This document shows, piece by piece, positions 10,347 through 20,357 of a DNA stretch of 64,000 bases. The DNA lies in NCBI RefSeq assembly GCF_900636535.1, contig NZ_LR134289.1, forward strand, positions 1,302,001 through 1,366,000. The letters run 5' to 3'. Origin of the DNA: Chryseobacterium gleum. GTDB lineage: Bacteria > Bacteroidota > Bacteroidia > Flavobacteriales > Weeksellaceae. The notes beneath the pieces are model-generated. The model did not search any database. It was not told the origin of the DNA and saw only the letters and a list, made by a program, of their open reading frames with translations. Positions within the stretch are counted from its first letter, which is position 1. Each line of letters starts with the position of its first letter. Made by a program: the position numbers and the translations under genes.

Positions 10347-13300
10347 CTGCTTTTATTAGGTAAAGTTTTATTTGATATCTGTTATCGCTGTCTCTATTTC
10401 TGTAGTGCCTCTCTTCGAGTTGTCTTTCGATCATACATCTTAAGATTAGATCCTTTTTTTCCTGTTTTAAAAATTCAACTAAAAAATTCTTCGATATTTT
10501 TAAAATACTGCCAGAAGATTCAACACCTGTATTATATTTTCTATTTCTCGGTTCATCGTTAGAAACCTCATTCCAGTTTTCGAAGACACTTATCAATGAA
10601 TTTTTTGCATAACCCATTTTATAGTATTCATCATAAGTTACGTCATACTTTTTTTGCAAGCCATCTTCCAAAACAAAAGAACCTTGTTGATTACGGTTAA
10701 AAAGTTCATCCTGTGAATCAAGACCTTCGTATTCCGATTTAAATTCTTCTATCCATCCTTTCAAAAGGAAATCTTTTTCATCTGTTGCTTCATCATCATC
10801 TTCATCTTTAGCAAGAGGAAAATAATAATCGTAGCTATCTTTTGTCGTATGCAAAGCCCTCAATAAAGCATCTGATTTATCTGGAGAGACCAGATTTGAT
10901 ATAATACTTACTGACTCTTGATTAGCTCCCATATACATTGTAATACCACCATATACATAGAGAAAAGGATCGGCTTGATCCAAAAAGCCTACTCCCGAAT
11001 CAAAATCATCTTCTTGGATCTGATCACGCCAAATCAAATCAAATTTGTTTTCGCCTTTCTTCCAGTATTTCTTTTTTAGTGGAAGCGGATCTCTTAAATC
11101 CGATAGCCAGAAGTTATCAAAAGCATTAGCTTCAGATTTTAACCAATCCTCCCAATCCTCCTTACCATCTAAATAATCAGTTTTAACGAATGGCTCATTT
11201 TCCAACAAAAAATTAGCGGCGCAGTACATAGCGTGATATTGCCAATAAATAGAAATATCTTCGACTTCCGGGTTGCTTCCGTGGTCATTTCTTGTAAGAT
11301 GCCAATCTCCATTATAAAGCTGGCTTCCTATAAAATCATCTTCGTTAGGATTGCCAACGTACCCCCATTCTTCAGCAATAATTTTGTCTGCAACGTCTGC
11401 TACATCATATTCCGACAAGTTGAAAGGATCTCCAACCTTGTCATACCAATACGGCAATGTATCCAAACTACTAAATTTAAAAAGCCAACTATCGGAATCA
11501 CTCCGTGCAAATTTTCGTTGCTTTCGGGCGTATTTTTTTTCCTCAACCATTTCAAATTTAGAATTATTCATTTGCAGAATAAAATTTAGCTCTTCATCTG
11601 TAAATACAGAGTTATCAAATGAATAAAGGTTAAGGCAACTTTTCTTAATATAATGCCTGATCAGGACATGAGGGAGGTTATTACTTAATAATTCCTGATA
11701 GAAAACATCTTTCAAATGCAAAAGTTTCTTTGGGTTCTCTTTTGATATTCTGTCTAAAGCAATCCACAAATATAATTTAGAAGACATCCAGTAAAACATA
11801 TAGTTTTTCTCTTGGAAAGGAAGACAATTTTTTTCATTTTGTTTTTTAAGAAGTATATCAAATATACCTGTACTACCCAAGTTTACCATTTTCCGTAATG
11901 AATGGATAGCCCGCCAACGTAGACGCTTATCAGGATGACCAAGAATAAACCTCATCATATCTGCAACATTTTCAATACAGTCACTCGAAGGTCTTAATTC
12001 TTCACTCCAAAGACCGTCAGCTATATCAGGTTGAATTGGTAAGTTCCATCTTTTGATTATCCACTCTAATAATTCTTCGTTTTTATCTTTGGTGAGAGTA
12101 TTCTTGATAAGCTCAAAAGAACTGTAAATAGATTCATCCGAAAGAAGATCAATTTTCTTAGGCAAAATTTTTCTGATAGTAATTTCCAAGATAATATCAT
12201 CTACGCAGAATAGTTTTGCTAAGCTTTTGATAGAAAATATGCTCAAAGCACTCCCATAGTCAAGCTGATGGAGTCTGCTTATCAATACTTTTTCAAAGTT
12301 ATCTTTCTTCCAATTTTTTATATCTGGATAAAATTCCCACTCTTCAAAAGCTTTTTCTAATATGTTTTCCAGAGTATGATATTCCAATAAATCACTGCTA
12401 ACATCCACAAGGGCATTAAGGAAAAACACTTGATCCTCAACCTCACAGTTTTCAATTATATCTTCGAAAAAATTATTAATAACTGATCTACTGTTAAAAC
12501 TTTCACCGCTGACTATGATATGATCAAGAACTCTTTCTAATGCTTTAACAGATGTAAAATCCAATGAAGCGAGATCAATATTATGATGTTTTTTTTCGTT
12601 ATCAATATATTTTGATTCCGAATCTTCAGGTTTAGTTTCTAAAGAATCTATAAAATCAACATATTCTTTTATCTCCTTCACTAAATTATCATCAATGAGT
12701 TGGCGTGACTTTATCTGATCATATATTTCCTTTGAATAATGCTTATCTTTTTGCAGTTTTAAATCTCGGAACTCAGATTTTATAAATCTATTCTTTATAT
12801 CAGTTTTTCCACTATTATTAATTCCTGAGATAATCATCTTGTATAATTCTTCCAGATTTCGCCAGTTATAATTTGTCTTAAGATTGATCAGCGACGCTGC
12901 CGTAATGTGGTCGATATATCCTACTTCCATTGCTTTTTTAAGCACTGTAATTATTGGACGTCCTAACTTTAGAACGTTTCGATGATGCCAACGGCACATG
13001 ATCGGAAACATTGAAGATTTATCAATGTTTCCAATTCCCATTAAACCTTCAGCATAAGGAAAATGTTTTTTATCGTAATTTCCTAATTTAATATCGCAAT
13101 ATTCAATAAACTTAGCAAAATCATATGCCATCTTTGGATTATCATTAACAATGCCTATCTGTGACAATTCAAAAAGACATCTTATTTGTGCGAAAGCTTC
13201 AGTATCAATTTCCGAAACAGATTTAATTGCTTTTTCAAAAAAATCTTTACTTAGAGTATTATTAATCTTGCTGCTAAGCAGTAAACACTGTAGATAGTTC

Positions 13301-16300
13301 TCTGTAGATTCATTAGCAGAAACATGAGATTCCTGAATAATTTCTTTTGCCTCATGTAAAAGTTTGAATGATAACTTTAAATATCTTTTGTTTAAGATGA
13401 TTACTTTTAAAACCTCGAACCTAAGTTTCAACTTTTCGGCCTGCTTGTCAAAGCTATCGATAATTAACTGCATCAACTCACCTTTATCATCAAAATGATT
13501 ACAGGTTTTTGCGAGCTTAACCGCCAAAAATATAAATCGGGAATTTGCCCAATAACCAAATTGGTGTTTAAAATCATAATCATTTTGAATATCGCTGCAA
13601 ATCTTTCGAAATCGTTCCGTAAGCTCAGTCTCTTCAAAACGGTGAGTTAAAAAATCGGAATGCAGCTGATAAACTGGAACAGCATATTTAAGAAAAGCTA
13701 CAAACTCTCTCTTATCTCTTTCAATTATTTTACGTTGGTCATAATCTTTAATTTTATCAATGTTTCTAAAATTAGAAGGATAGTAATCTTCTAGTTTTTT
13801 GTCTGCATTCTGGAGTGATGACATAAGACAGTCCTTTTTGAGAAAAATTTCCATCAATCTTGGTTCATCCTCGAAACGGCTGTCATTAAAGAAAGGTACT
13901 TTACCGAGAGGTTTTGAATCAATTCGATTGAGACAATCAATGATTAAAACACTATCAACTCTGTAATAGCTTAAAATTCCGCAAAACTCTACAGCAAACT
14001 CATAAAATAATTGACTGAACTCCTTTTTCTTATGAGAAAATACTCTTAATAGGTCTTTAGCAAGCTGAGTCAAATCAAAACTGATTGGCAACTTATATTG
14101 AAACAGTTTACAAGATATATATATCTTTTCGTCAATTCTAAATTTATCATATTTCAACCACTCTGAAATCTCAGTTTCACTCGAATTGCTGACAATATTC
14201 TCGATAAGATGTTTACCTGCACTAATTTTCGACTCAACAGGACTCCATCTATTGAAGCGTTCCAACATTCTTCTGACTCCGTATAATTTCAAAAAAGCCT
14301 CAGCTTCAAATGCTATATCAAGACTTGATATGGGATAATGCCGTAGCTCTTCGTCATTTTTTGTTTTTCTCCAAACAAGCCATTCATTAGCAGTCTTAAG
14401 ATGCTTGATGGCTATTTCTCTATTTTCGGGTTTACGGGAATTAATGCCAGCAAGTTTTAGATGAAAAGCTCCAGCCCAAGAGCGTTCTTCACTTTTCATT
14501 TGAAGCCTTGTCAAAGAATTTTGATCACCAAATCTCAAAACCAAATCCGGATATTTAATAAGAAGATTGGTCAGACCTTTATCTGTTTTAGATTCTTCGG
14601 CGGCTATAAATAATAATTTAAAATAATTGATATCATTCTCATGTTCAACACTGGCATTAAGAGCAAGTTTCGTACGGTTGATATAAACTTCCCTATTGCG
14701 TATCGGGTCTGTAGGGAAGTCTAAAAATTTTCTATCTAGAACAATATCAATCAATTCATTCTTCAAACCCGATGAGTATAAGATTGCTCCAAGATTTGTA
14801 GAAGCGTATTCATCTTTAGTTGAATTGGATAAAAACAAATTTGCAATATCCTGATGTTCTTCCAGACTGAAAGGATATGTCTGTCTTACATAATTCTCGA
14901 AATCTTCATCCCTGAAATAAAAATGGTTATTTTCAAGAACAAGTCCATTCCAAATGTCAGATGCTAAATCTTGAAGCAAAGCAATTTGAACATTCATAAT
15001 TTCTGAAATGTAATTAATTGGCACCGGTCTTGGCAGCATTATGAGTAACTTAAAAAACTCATCGACAAGAGCTCTATTATCCTCTCCAAGCTTAACTATA
15101 GCATCTTCGATTTTATCGAGTATCAAATTATCAACAAGCTTACCGTTGGGTTTAAGATAATTAATTACCTCTTTTATTCCCTGATTTCGTAGGGACATTG
15201 AATAAAACTGTACTCTTGGAATACCATTGGTAAATTGATGAAATTCTAAAATTTCTCTTTTCGTAATATTTTTAAAATTGATTTTTGCAAATTGAGTTGT
15301 TTCCTCCAATGAAAATGGTTGTAGTTCATACTCCAAATGTTTTTTAATCGGGAGTTTGAGAGAATCTTTTCGGTACGTACGAGAGGTTACCACAATATGA
15401 CAACCCTCTGGAATTTCCATATTGACAAGATCTTGGACAAAGCTTCTTTCTCCAAACGATTCTGCCGCTGTTACACTATTATCAGCAGCATCAATAATGA
15501 GCAGTAAATAAGCGTTAGCATCTCTGCTTTTTAAAATTTCAACGCCTGCTCTAATCCTCTTTTTTAGTTCATTCAAATAAACATCATCAGATTCATTTTG
15601 TACTAGCAAAAACTCAGTTCCTAATGACTTGGCAAGCTCATTAGCCAACTGTACAATAGCATTTCTATGTAAATGTCTTTTATCTTCCGGATTCTGATAT
15701 TTACCTGCACCATAACAATCAAAGAGAATAGATTGGCAATAGTCGGGAACAGCATTTTTTATCTGATGAACAATGGTTGACTTACCAATTCCTGCACCAC
15801 CGTGTAAACAGATGGGTAGGTAAGAAACATTGGAATCAATAACATTTACAATATCCTTCAGTTGTTCTCTTTCAACAGTACGTATATTTTTTTCGAAATT
15901 TTGAGAAACAGGAAAAAGATTTTCAAGCGCACTAAATCCAAAACTTGCAATCACATCAGTAACGCCTAAGGTGCGGTCATCCTCACTTTCAGGCATCATC
16001 TTATTCCAGACCAGCTGAAATAATGAATTGAACTGTCCTTTAGACTTTATGCTATTTTTTGAAATGGAATTTATCAATTCAAGTTTTAGTAGCTGTCTTG
16101 AATTTGATCCACAATCATTAAAATCCAGCAATCTCACAAAATCCGTAAACTCTGTAAGATTAAGACTAGAAGCCTTATGCAGTTTTCCGAAAGCATCTTT
16201 ATTTAAGTCTGGAATTTCGGAAAAAACCTTGTTGAAACTTAAGGCTCTTTGATTAGTCTTTAAAAATTCCTGAACTTTAAGAATCTGATTGAGATGGGAT

Positions 16301-16755
16301 TGATTAACATTTCTGTTACTGACAAGTTTGATCTTTATTTTTTGCAGAACTTTTTCCCTTCCAAACTCATCCACAAATTTTTTAAAAATATTAGCTAAAC
16401 GCAGAACGATTGATCCATGAAAAGATTTACTCTTTTTTCCTTCATAAAGTTTGGAAAAAGTAAAATTTTCATCAGCCCTTCTGGTACTGTATTTTAATTG
16501 AGATATAAGTATAGAATTGGCGCTGTCGAAATCCTTTCCGCCAAAATATTCCGTTAAATCAATCCCTAAGAACATTTCTCCGGTAGGATCAAGTTTTTTC
16601 GAGAGATTTTTCTCAAAACCTTCAATAGTTAAAGCCTTTAGCCCTTGTTTATCAAAGTTTAGTAATTCCAGAGATTTTTTGATTGTCCACAAAATATGAA
16701 AATCATCCCCGGCGCTTGATAAATCGGCATCGGGAATAAACCTTTTATTAACCAT
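10300..16755 (-). CDS. 2151-aa Avs-like STAND NTPase with N-terminal PD-(D/E)XK-type nuclease domain
   Basis: Three parts are visible. Residues about 1-200 look like a Cap4/Mrr-type nuclease: E45, D66 (FLGIDLTEYF) and Q86-L-K88 (ISQLKYSTRR) fit a D...QxK active site. Residues about 300-560 form a STAND P-loop NTPase: Walker A GGAGIGKST (319-327), Walker B LLLIIDAADN (D422), and VVTSR as sensor. The remaining 1550 or so residues are helical repeat, the usual target-recognition region of such proteins. Length and order match Avs (AVAST) phage sensors, which bind a viral protein, oligomerise and switch on the nuclease. It is the first gene of a four-gene operon, unusual for Avs proteins. The exact Avs type cannot be set without a search. 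Confidence 0.8.
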   Translation of the reverse strand: MVNKRFIPDADLSSAGDDFHILWTIKKSLELLNFDKQGLKALTIEGFEKNLSKKLDPTGEMFLGIDLTEYFGGKDFDSANSILISQLKYSTRRADENFTFSKLYEGKKSKSFHGSIVLRLANIFKKFVDEFGREKVLQKIKIKLVSNRNVNQSHLNQILKVQEFLKTNQRALSFNKVFSEIPDLNKDAFGKLHKASSLNLTEFTDFVRLLDFNDCGSNSRQLLKLELINSISKNSIKSKGQFNSLFQLVWNKMMPESEDDRTLGVTDVIASFGFSALENLFPVSQNFEKNIRTVEREQLKDIVNVIDSNVSYLPICLHGGAGIGKSTIVHQIKNAVPDYCQSILFDCYGAGKYQNPEDKRHLHRNAIVQLANELAKSLGTEFLLVQNESDDVYLNELKKRIRAGVEILKSRDANAYLLLIIDAADNSVTAAESFGERSFVQDLVNMEIPEGCHIVVTSRTYRKDSLKLPIKKHLEYELQPFSLEETTQFAKINFKNITKREILEFHQFTNGIPRVQFYSMSLRNQGIKEVINYLKPNGKLVDNLILDKIEDAIVKLGEDNRALVDEFFKLLIMLPRPVPINYISEIMNVQIALLQDLASDIWNGLVLENNHFYFRDEDFENYVRQTYPFSLEEHQDIANLFLSNSTKDEYASTNLGAILYSSGLKNELIDIVLDRKFLDFPTDPIRNREVYINRTKLALNASVEHENDINYFKLLFIAAEESKTDKGLTNLLIKYPDLVLRFGDQNSLTRLQMKSEERSWAGAFHLKLAGINSRKPENREIAIKHLKTANEWLVWRKTKNDEELRHYPISSLDIAFEAEAFLKLYGVRRMLERFNRWSPVESKISAGKHLIENIVSNSSETEISEWLKYDKFRIDEKIYISCKLFQYKLPISFDLTQLAKDLLRVFSHKKKEFSQLFYEFAVEFCGILSYYRVDSVLIIDCLNRIDSKPLGKVPFFNDSRFEDEPRLMEIFLKKDCLMSSLQNADKKLEDYYPSNFRNIDKIKDYDQRKIIERDKREFVAFLKYAVPVYQLHSDFLTHRFEETELTERFRKICSDIQNDYDFKHQFGYWANSRFIFLAVKLAKTCNHFDDKGELMQLIIDSFDKQAEKLKLRFEVLKVIILNKRYLKLSFKLLHEAKEIIQESHVSANESTENYLQCLLLSSKINNTLSKDFFEKAIKSVSEIDTEAFAQIRCLFELSQIGIVNDNPKMAYDFAKFIEYCDIKLGNYDKKHFPYAEGLMGIGNIDKSSMFPIMCRWHHRNVLKLGRPIITVLKKAMEVGYIDHITAASLINLKTNYNWRNLEELYKMIISGINNSGKTDIKNRFIKSEFRDLKLQKDKHYSKEIYDQIKSRQLIDDNLVKEIKEYVDFIDSLETKPEDSESKYIDNEKKHHNIDLASLDFTSVKALERVLDHIIVSGESFNSRSVINNFFEDIIENCEVEDQVFFLNALVDVSSDLLEYHTLENILEKAFEEWEFYPDIKNWKKDNFEKVLISRLHQLDYGSALSIFSIKSLAKLFCVDDIILEITIRKILPKKIDLLSDESIYSSFELIKNTLTKDKNEELLEWIIKRWNLPIQPDIADGLWSEELRPSSDCIENVADMMRFILGHPDKRLRWRAIHSLRKMVNLGSTGIFDILLKKQNEKNCLPFQEKNYMFYWMSSKLYLWIALDRISKENPKKLLHLKDVFYQELLSNNLPHVLIRHYIKKSCLNLYSFDNSVFTDEELNFILQMNNSKFEMVEEKKYARKQRKFARSDSDSWLFKFSSLDTLPYWYDKVGDPFNLSEYDVADVADKIIAEEWGYVGNPNEDDFIGSQLYNGDWHLTRNDHGSNPEVEDISIYWQYHAMYCAANFLLENEPFVKTDYLDGKEDWEDWLKSEANAFDNFWLSDLRDPLPLKKKYWKKGENKFDLIWRDQIQEDDFDSGVGFLDQADPFLYVYGGITMYMGANQESVSIISNLVSPDKSDALLRALHTTKDSYDYYFPLAKDEDDDEATDEKDFLLKGWIEEFKSEYEGLDSQDELFNRNQQGSFVLEDGLQKKYDVTYDEYYKMGYAKNSLISVFENWNEVSNDEPRNRKYNTGVESSGSILKISKNFLVEFLKQEKKDLILRCMIERQLEERHYRNRDSDNRYQIKLYLIKADGTVKTLRGVNYKIG

Positions 16756-17270
16756 TTAACTAATAATTTGTATAGCTAATTTACTTAAAATTATTTGTCA
16801 AATTTTATTTAAGTAACCGCAAATTTTCCTATTCCAAAAAAAAAATAGTAAATCAAATGAGTCTTTAAGAGTCCCTCGATTAAAGAAATTTAAATGAGTA
16901 GACATTTCAGCTTTGAACTTTTCTTCTGATTGTATTCCAAAGTCTGTAAACGGAAGAGGTAAGTTGATCTAATCTTTAACATAATTGGATACCCACAAGT
17001 TTTTTCACGTTTTTCTGGGCTTGCAAAAGTTAACCAATGGATGTTATCTTGCTTAAACAAATACAGTATAGATTAATGTTTATGAATTTAAAGGTAAGAC
17101 GAGCCAAGGAATTACTCTTGAGTTTATCATAAAGAATAATCAACTTAAAACTGTATACCTTATCGTTTAGTTATTTTAAGAACAAAATAGCTTGTCATTT
17201 TCCAAATTTTACTTAATTTTAAATAAAGCAATATTTTTTTATAAAGCATCATTTAGAAACATAAATTATA
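16756..17270. other. Divergent intergenic region inside the island
   Basis: 515 bp between the minus-strand NTPase operon and the plus-strand small gene, so it should hold both promoters. It is AT-rich with short oligo-A/T runs. On the minus strand TTGACA and TATAC occur 20 bp apart just upstream of the NTPase gene, a possible promoter. No ORF of note. Confidence 0.4.
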
Positions 17271-17706
17271 ATGAAAAACTATTACGCATCCGAAGAACTT
17301 GCTCAGATTTTACTAAATAATGGATTCGTAGACATCACTGATAAGAAATTCCCGCTGCACTTTAAGCAAATAAAAGAAAATGGCTATGACCCTGAAAAAG
17401 CTAAACGAGCATTTAGGATAAATACTAAAGATCTGATTCTTTTCGATTATATCACAGTTAAATTTGTCCACAAAGGAAATGGTTGTAGTGCAACAAATAT
17501 GAGAAAAGAAATATCTGAAAATGAATTGAAATCAGCCATTGCATTTTTTTAAACTTCCTTATCAAACCAGAAATGCTATAATGCGATCAGGTGTTGCAAT
17601 TCCTACATTACATCAGGATTACAGATATATTCAAGAAAATCCATCCTACAATAATCCCAGAAATAAACATATTGTTAAAGCTTTTGAAGAAGTTAAAATT
17701 AAATGA
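17271..17706 (+). pseudogene. Small unknown gene split by a frameshift in a T7 run
   Basis: The first frame gives 93 aa from the ATG at 17271 and stops at 17552, right after a run of seven T (17544-17550). Reading the next frame from that run continues KLPYQTRNAIMRSGVAIPT and runs to a stop at 17706, for a total near 144 aa. The continuity suggests one protein with a 1-bp indel (sequencing error or real loss), or slippage on the T run. The two halves have a mixed charged character and no known motif. It stands alone between two divergent or convergent defence genes; the family is unknown. Confidence 0.55.
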
Positions 17707-17725
17707 ATGAATTTTTTTAGAAAAA

Positions 17726-20032
17726 TTATATTTTTTCTAAAATCCATCTTATTAAAAATTCATTTGCAATCAAAATATAATTCTCTGCTTCTTGTTTAGA
17801 TTTTGTCTGTCCAGGGTGAGCCGCAGAATTCCTCTGAATTCTTAAGCGCTCAAGCAGATTAATTTTTAAATTATTTGCATTATTAAATATTGTAGATAAA
17901 TGTTGTCTCAAATTATTAAGTTCAGAAGGATTGCAACTCACACGACGTGTTCTACCTGATTTAAATTTTTCTAGCGAACCCTGCATTTTTGCCAATGTCA
18001 AGCCGGGTATTCTCAGTGGAGAAAACAAAATCTGCAGCTCATTCTCGATTGCTCTTCCATACTGGATAATAACAGGCGAGAAATCACTATTTAAATCTGT
18101 CGTAGCAAGCAAAAGTTCAGCAGAAGATAGGTATTTAACAGTGGTACTATTTAATTTATGGATATCAAAATTGTTAGAAATAATTCCCTCATAAACCGAG
18201 ATATCTAACTTATTAACATACTCATCAATTCGCAATTCAAGATCATTGATTCTTTCATCATCTTGGACACTTTTTTCTTTCAAATTATTAAAATCATTAA
18301 CAAATTGAATATTCAGGAGACTATGTTCTAAACTGGTTGTTTCATCAAAAAAACCACTATCAAATACATTATAATCGATACTGCCGTCATCAGAGATACT
18401 TAAAGATGACATTTGTTCGATATTAGTATTAGACTTCGCTTTATTCCTAAGATAAAATAATTTTACTCTTTTGCCTTTAAGCTTCTTTGCAGCTACTAAA
18501 TTCTGAAAATTACGAATAAGATATTCACTGTGAGTTTCGATTATTAATTGGATATTAAATTTGTCATTGGCCTCTAAAAACATTTCTGCAAGAAGTGACT
18601 GCCACTTAGGGTGCAGATTAGCTTCCGGTTCTTCGATAAGAAGCAAACTTGGAAGATAATAAATCTCCATATGATAACCATATTCATTATCAGGAACCTC
18701 TTTTTCCCTTCTATTTCGTTTTGCCTGCACACAAATTTGAATTAATATCAAAATCAATTGTTTAATACCATACCCAAAATCAACTAGCTCACGATGACTT
18801 CCATCAAAATTAGTAACTGAAATAGAGATTAATTGAAGCTTTACCTGAAAATCAATGCTAATATTTAATCCTATTTCGAATTTTTTTAAATACTTTTCCA
18901 TGAAAGGAAAACTTGATTCAAATGCATGGTAATCTTTAAGTAAATTTATAAATGGAGAGTTACTAGATGCAGAATAAACTCTAGCATTCTTTTCTTTTAC
19001 CGCTGAAAGATAGTTAACCGTTAAAATCCTTTGCTGCAAAAGATCCCAAGCACTTTTAAAACAATTTTCAATTACATTATATTGAAGATTATTTTTATCT
19101 GTTTCTATCCAAAATACTTTCTGCTTGATGATATTAACAGAAGCCAGATAAAGAATTTCTTCTACTGTTGGAGGTGGAGTAAAATCATCTACTTCAAAAT
19201 CACTCTCTCTGATTACTGCCCTATCACTAACAATATTATCTTGCAATCCATCAACAAATATAGTCCAAGAACTTAGATTAATATTGTCTTTAAAGGATTT
19301 AATGAGTACGGACGGAACAAATGGAACATGTTCTTTAGATGCGATACCATCCATATCCTCCAACCACTCTACACTATTGTCATTATCTTCATAAATTTTA
19401 TAGAATCTGTATACGTTTTTTAATTCTTTCTTAAGCTTTCCAAAGTTAATAGTCCATTCGACAAATCCTTGAAGCTGGTTATAAGGTAGAATTGGTACAT
19501 ATTGTGAAAAAATAACATCTTCAGAATTTTTCTTATAAGCTTCGAATTTTTTTTCGTTTTCTTCTTTTTCTTTTTTGTACTCAATATCATCTATCGCTAA
19601 ATCATTGTCAGTAGCTTTTTTATATGCAAAAGAAAACAAAAGTGATTCATCTTCATTATCAAGTACCTTGATTTCTCTTAATTTTGCTTTATATTTTTGA
19701 TTAGATTGTACATCAAAAGATAATGAAACAAACAAATTAGTCAATCCTAAAAATGTAAAAGGAAGAGAAATTTGCATTCTATTATTCTTACTATTGTGCA
19801 AAACATTGTCAAAATCTCCTAATAAATGTTCTTGTAAACTCAAATCAAGATCAAACACTGATTGCCCTTCTTTAATACTATCTCTTAAAAGCTGAAGGAA
19901 TTTAATAATTGAGCTTTTGCCTGAATTATTTGCTCCAGTTAGTATGTTTATAGAAGACATTTCCTCCTGAAATCCTTCTACATCATCAAATATTCTAAAG
20001 TTTTTAAGACCAAGAACGTCTATTAATCTCAT
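17726..20032 (-). CDS. AAA ATPase (SMC/OLD-like) with C-terminal HEPN-like RNase motif
   Basis: 768 aa. The N-terminus has GLKNFRIF and Walker A GANNSGKSS (33-41). Residues around 460-500 carry LLIEEPEANLHPKWQ (Walker B) and LIIETHSEYLIRN (H-switch), typical of the AAA_15/DUF3696 group. After a linker comes a C-terminal helical domain with ELLLATTDLNSDF, GRAIENELQILF and, at 734-739, RNSAAH, which fits the Rx4H catalytic motif of HEPN ribonucleases. There is no TOPRIM motif. Such ATPase-nuclease fusions act as self-contained abortive-infection effectors; here the HEPN part would cut RNA when the ATPase senses infection. This is inference from motifs. It is transcribed away from the Gabija-like pair from a 325-bp shared region. 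Confidence 0.75.
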   Translation of the reverse strand: MRLIDVLGLKNFRIFDDVEGFQEEMSSINILTGANNSGKSSIIKFLQLLRDSIKEGQSVFDLDLSLQEHLLGDFDNVLHNSKNNRMQISLPFTFLGLTNLFVSLSFDVQSNQKYKAKLREIKVLDNEDESLLFSFAYKKATDNDLAIDDIEYKKEKEENEKKFEAYKKNSEDVIFSQYVPILPYNQLQGFVEWTINFGKLKKELKNVYRFYKIYEDNDNSVEWLEDMDGIASKEHVPFVPSVLIKSFKDNINLSSWTIFVDGLQDNIVSDRAVIRESDFEVDDFTPPPTVEEILYLASVNIIKQKVFWIETDKNNLQYNVIENCFKSAWDLLQQRILTVNYLSAVKEKNARVYSASSNSPFINLLKDYHAFESSFPFMEKYLKKFEIGLNISIDFQVKLQLISISVTNFDGSHRELVDFGYGIKQLILILIQICVQAKRNRREKEVPDNEYGYHMEIYYLPSLLLIEEPEANLHPKWQSLLAEMFLEANDKFNIQLIIETHSEYLIRNFQNLVAAKKLKGKRVKLFYLRNKAKSNTNIEQMSSLSISDDGSIDYNVFDSGFFDETTSLEHSLLNIQFVNDFNNLKEKSVQDDERINDLELRIDEYVNKLDISVYEGIISNNFDIHKLNSTTVKYLSSAELLLATTDLNSDFSPVIIQYGRAIENELQILFSPLRIPGLTLAKMQGSLEKFKSGRTRRVSCNPSELNNLRQHLSTIFNNANNLKINLLERLRIQRNSAAHPGQTKSKQEAENYILIANEFLIRWILEKI

Positions 20033-20357
20033 TATTAGTTTTTTATTATAATTTCTTTTTAAAGTAAAAGACTTTCCCTGAGTCTTAACTGCATGATCAA
20101 CGATGAAAATAGCTAATTAAAAATTCACTTAAAAAATGTGACTTAATAATTATTACAAATTTTTAATTTGCTGTTTTATATTTTGTCTAAACATCTAAAA
20201 AGTGCTGTAAATTTAAAAACTTTTTTTTCTATAAATTATGGAAAACCGTAATAATTCAGTAGGGAAATTAAATAAATTAGCAAAGCTTATTCAAGACTTT
20301 AAATTAAGTATATAAAATTTAATAATTTTACTTTTTTACATTTCAACTTAACTAACC
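20033..20357. other. Divergent promoter region between the HEPN ATPase and Gabija-like genes
   Basis: AT-rich. A 25-codon ORF at 20238-20315 (MENRNNSVGKLNKLAK...) could encode a micro-peptide, but nothing supports it beyond its start and stop. No clear operator palindrome seen. Confidence 0.4.
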
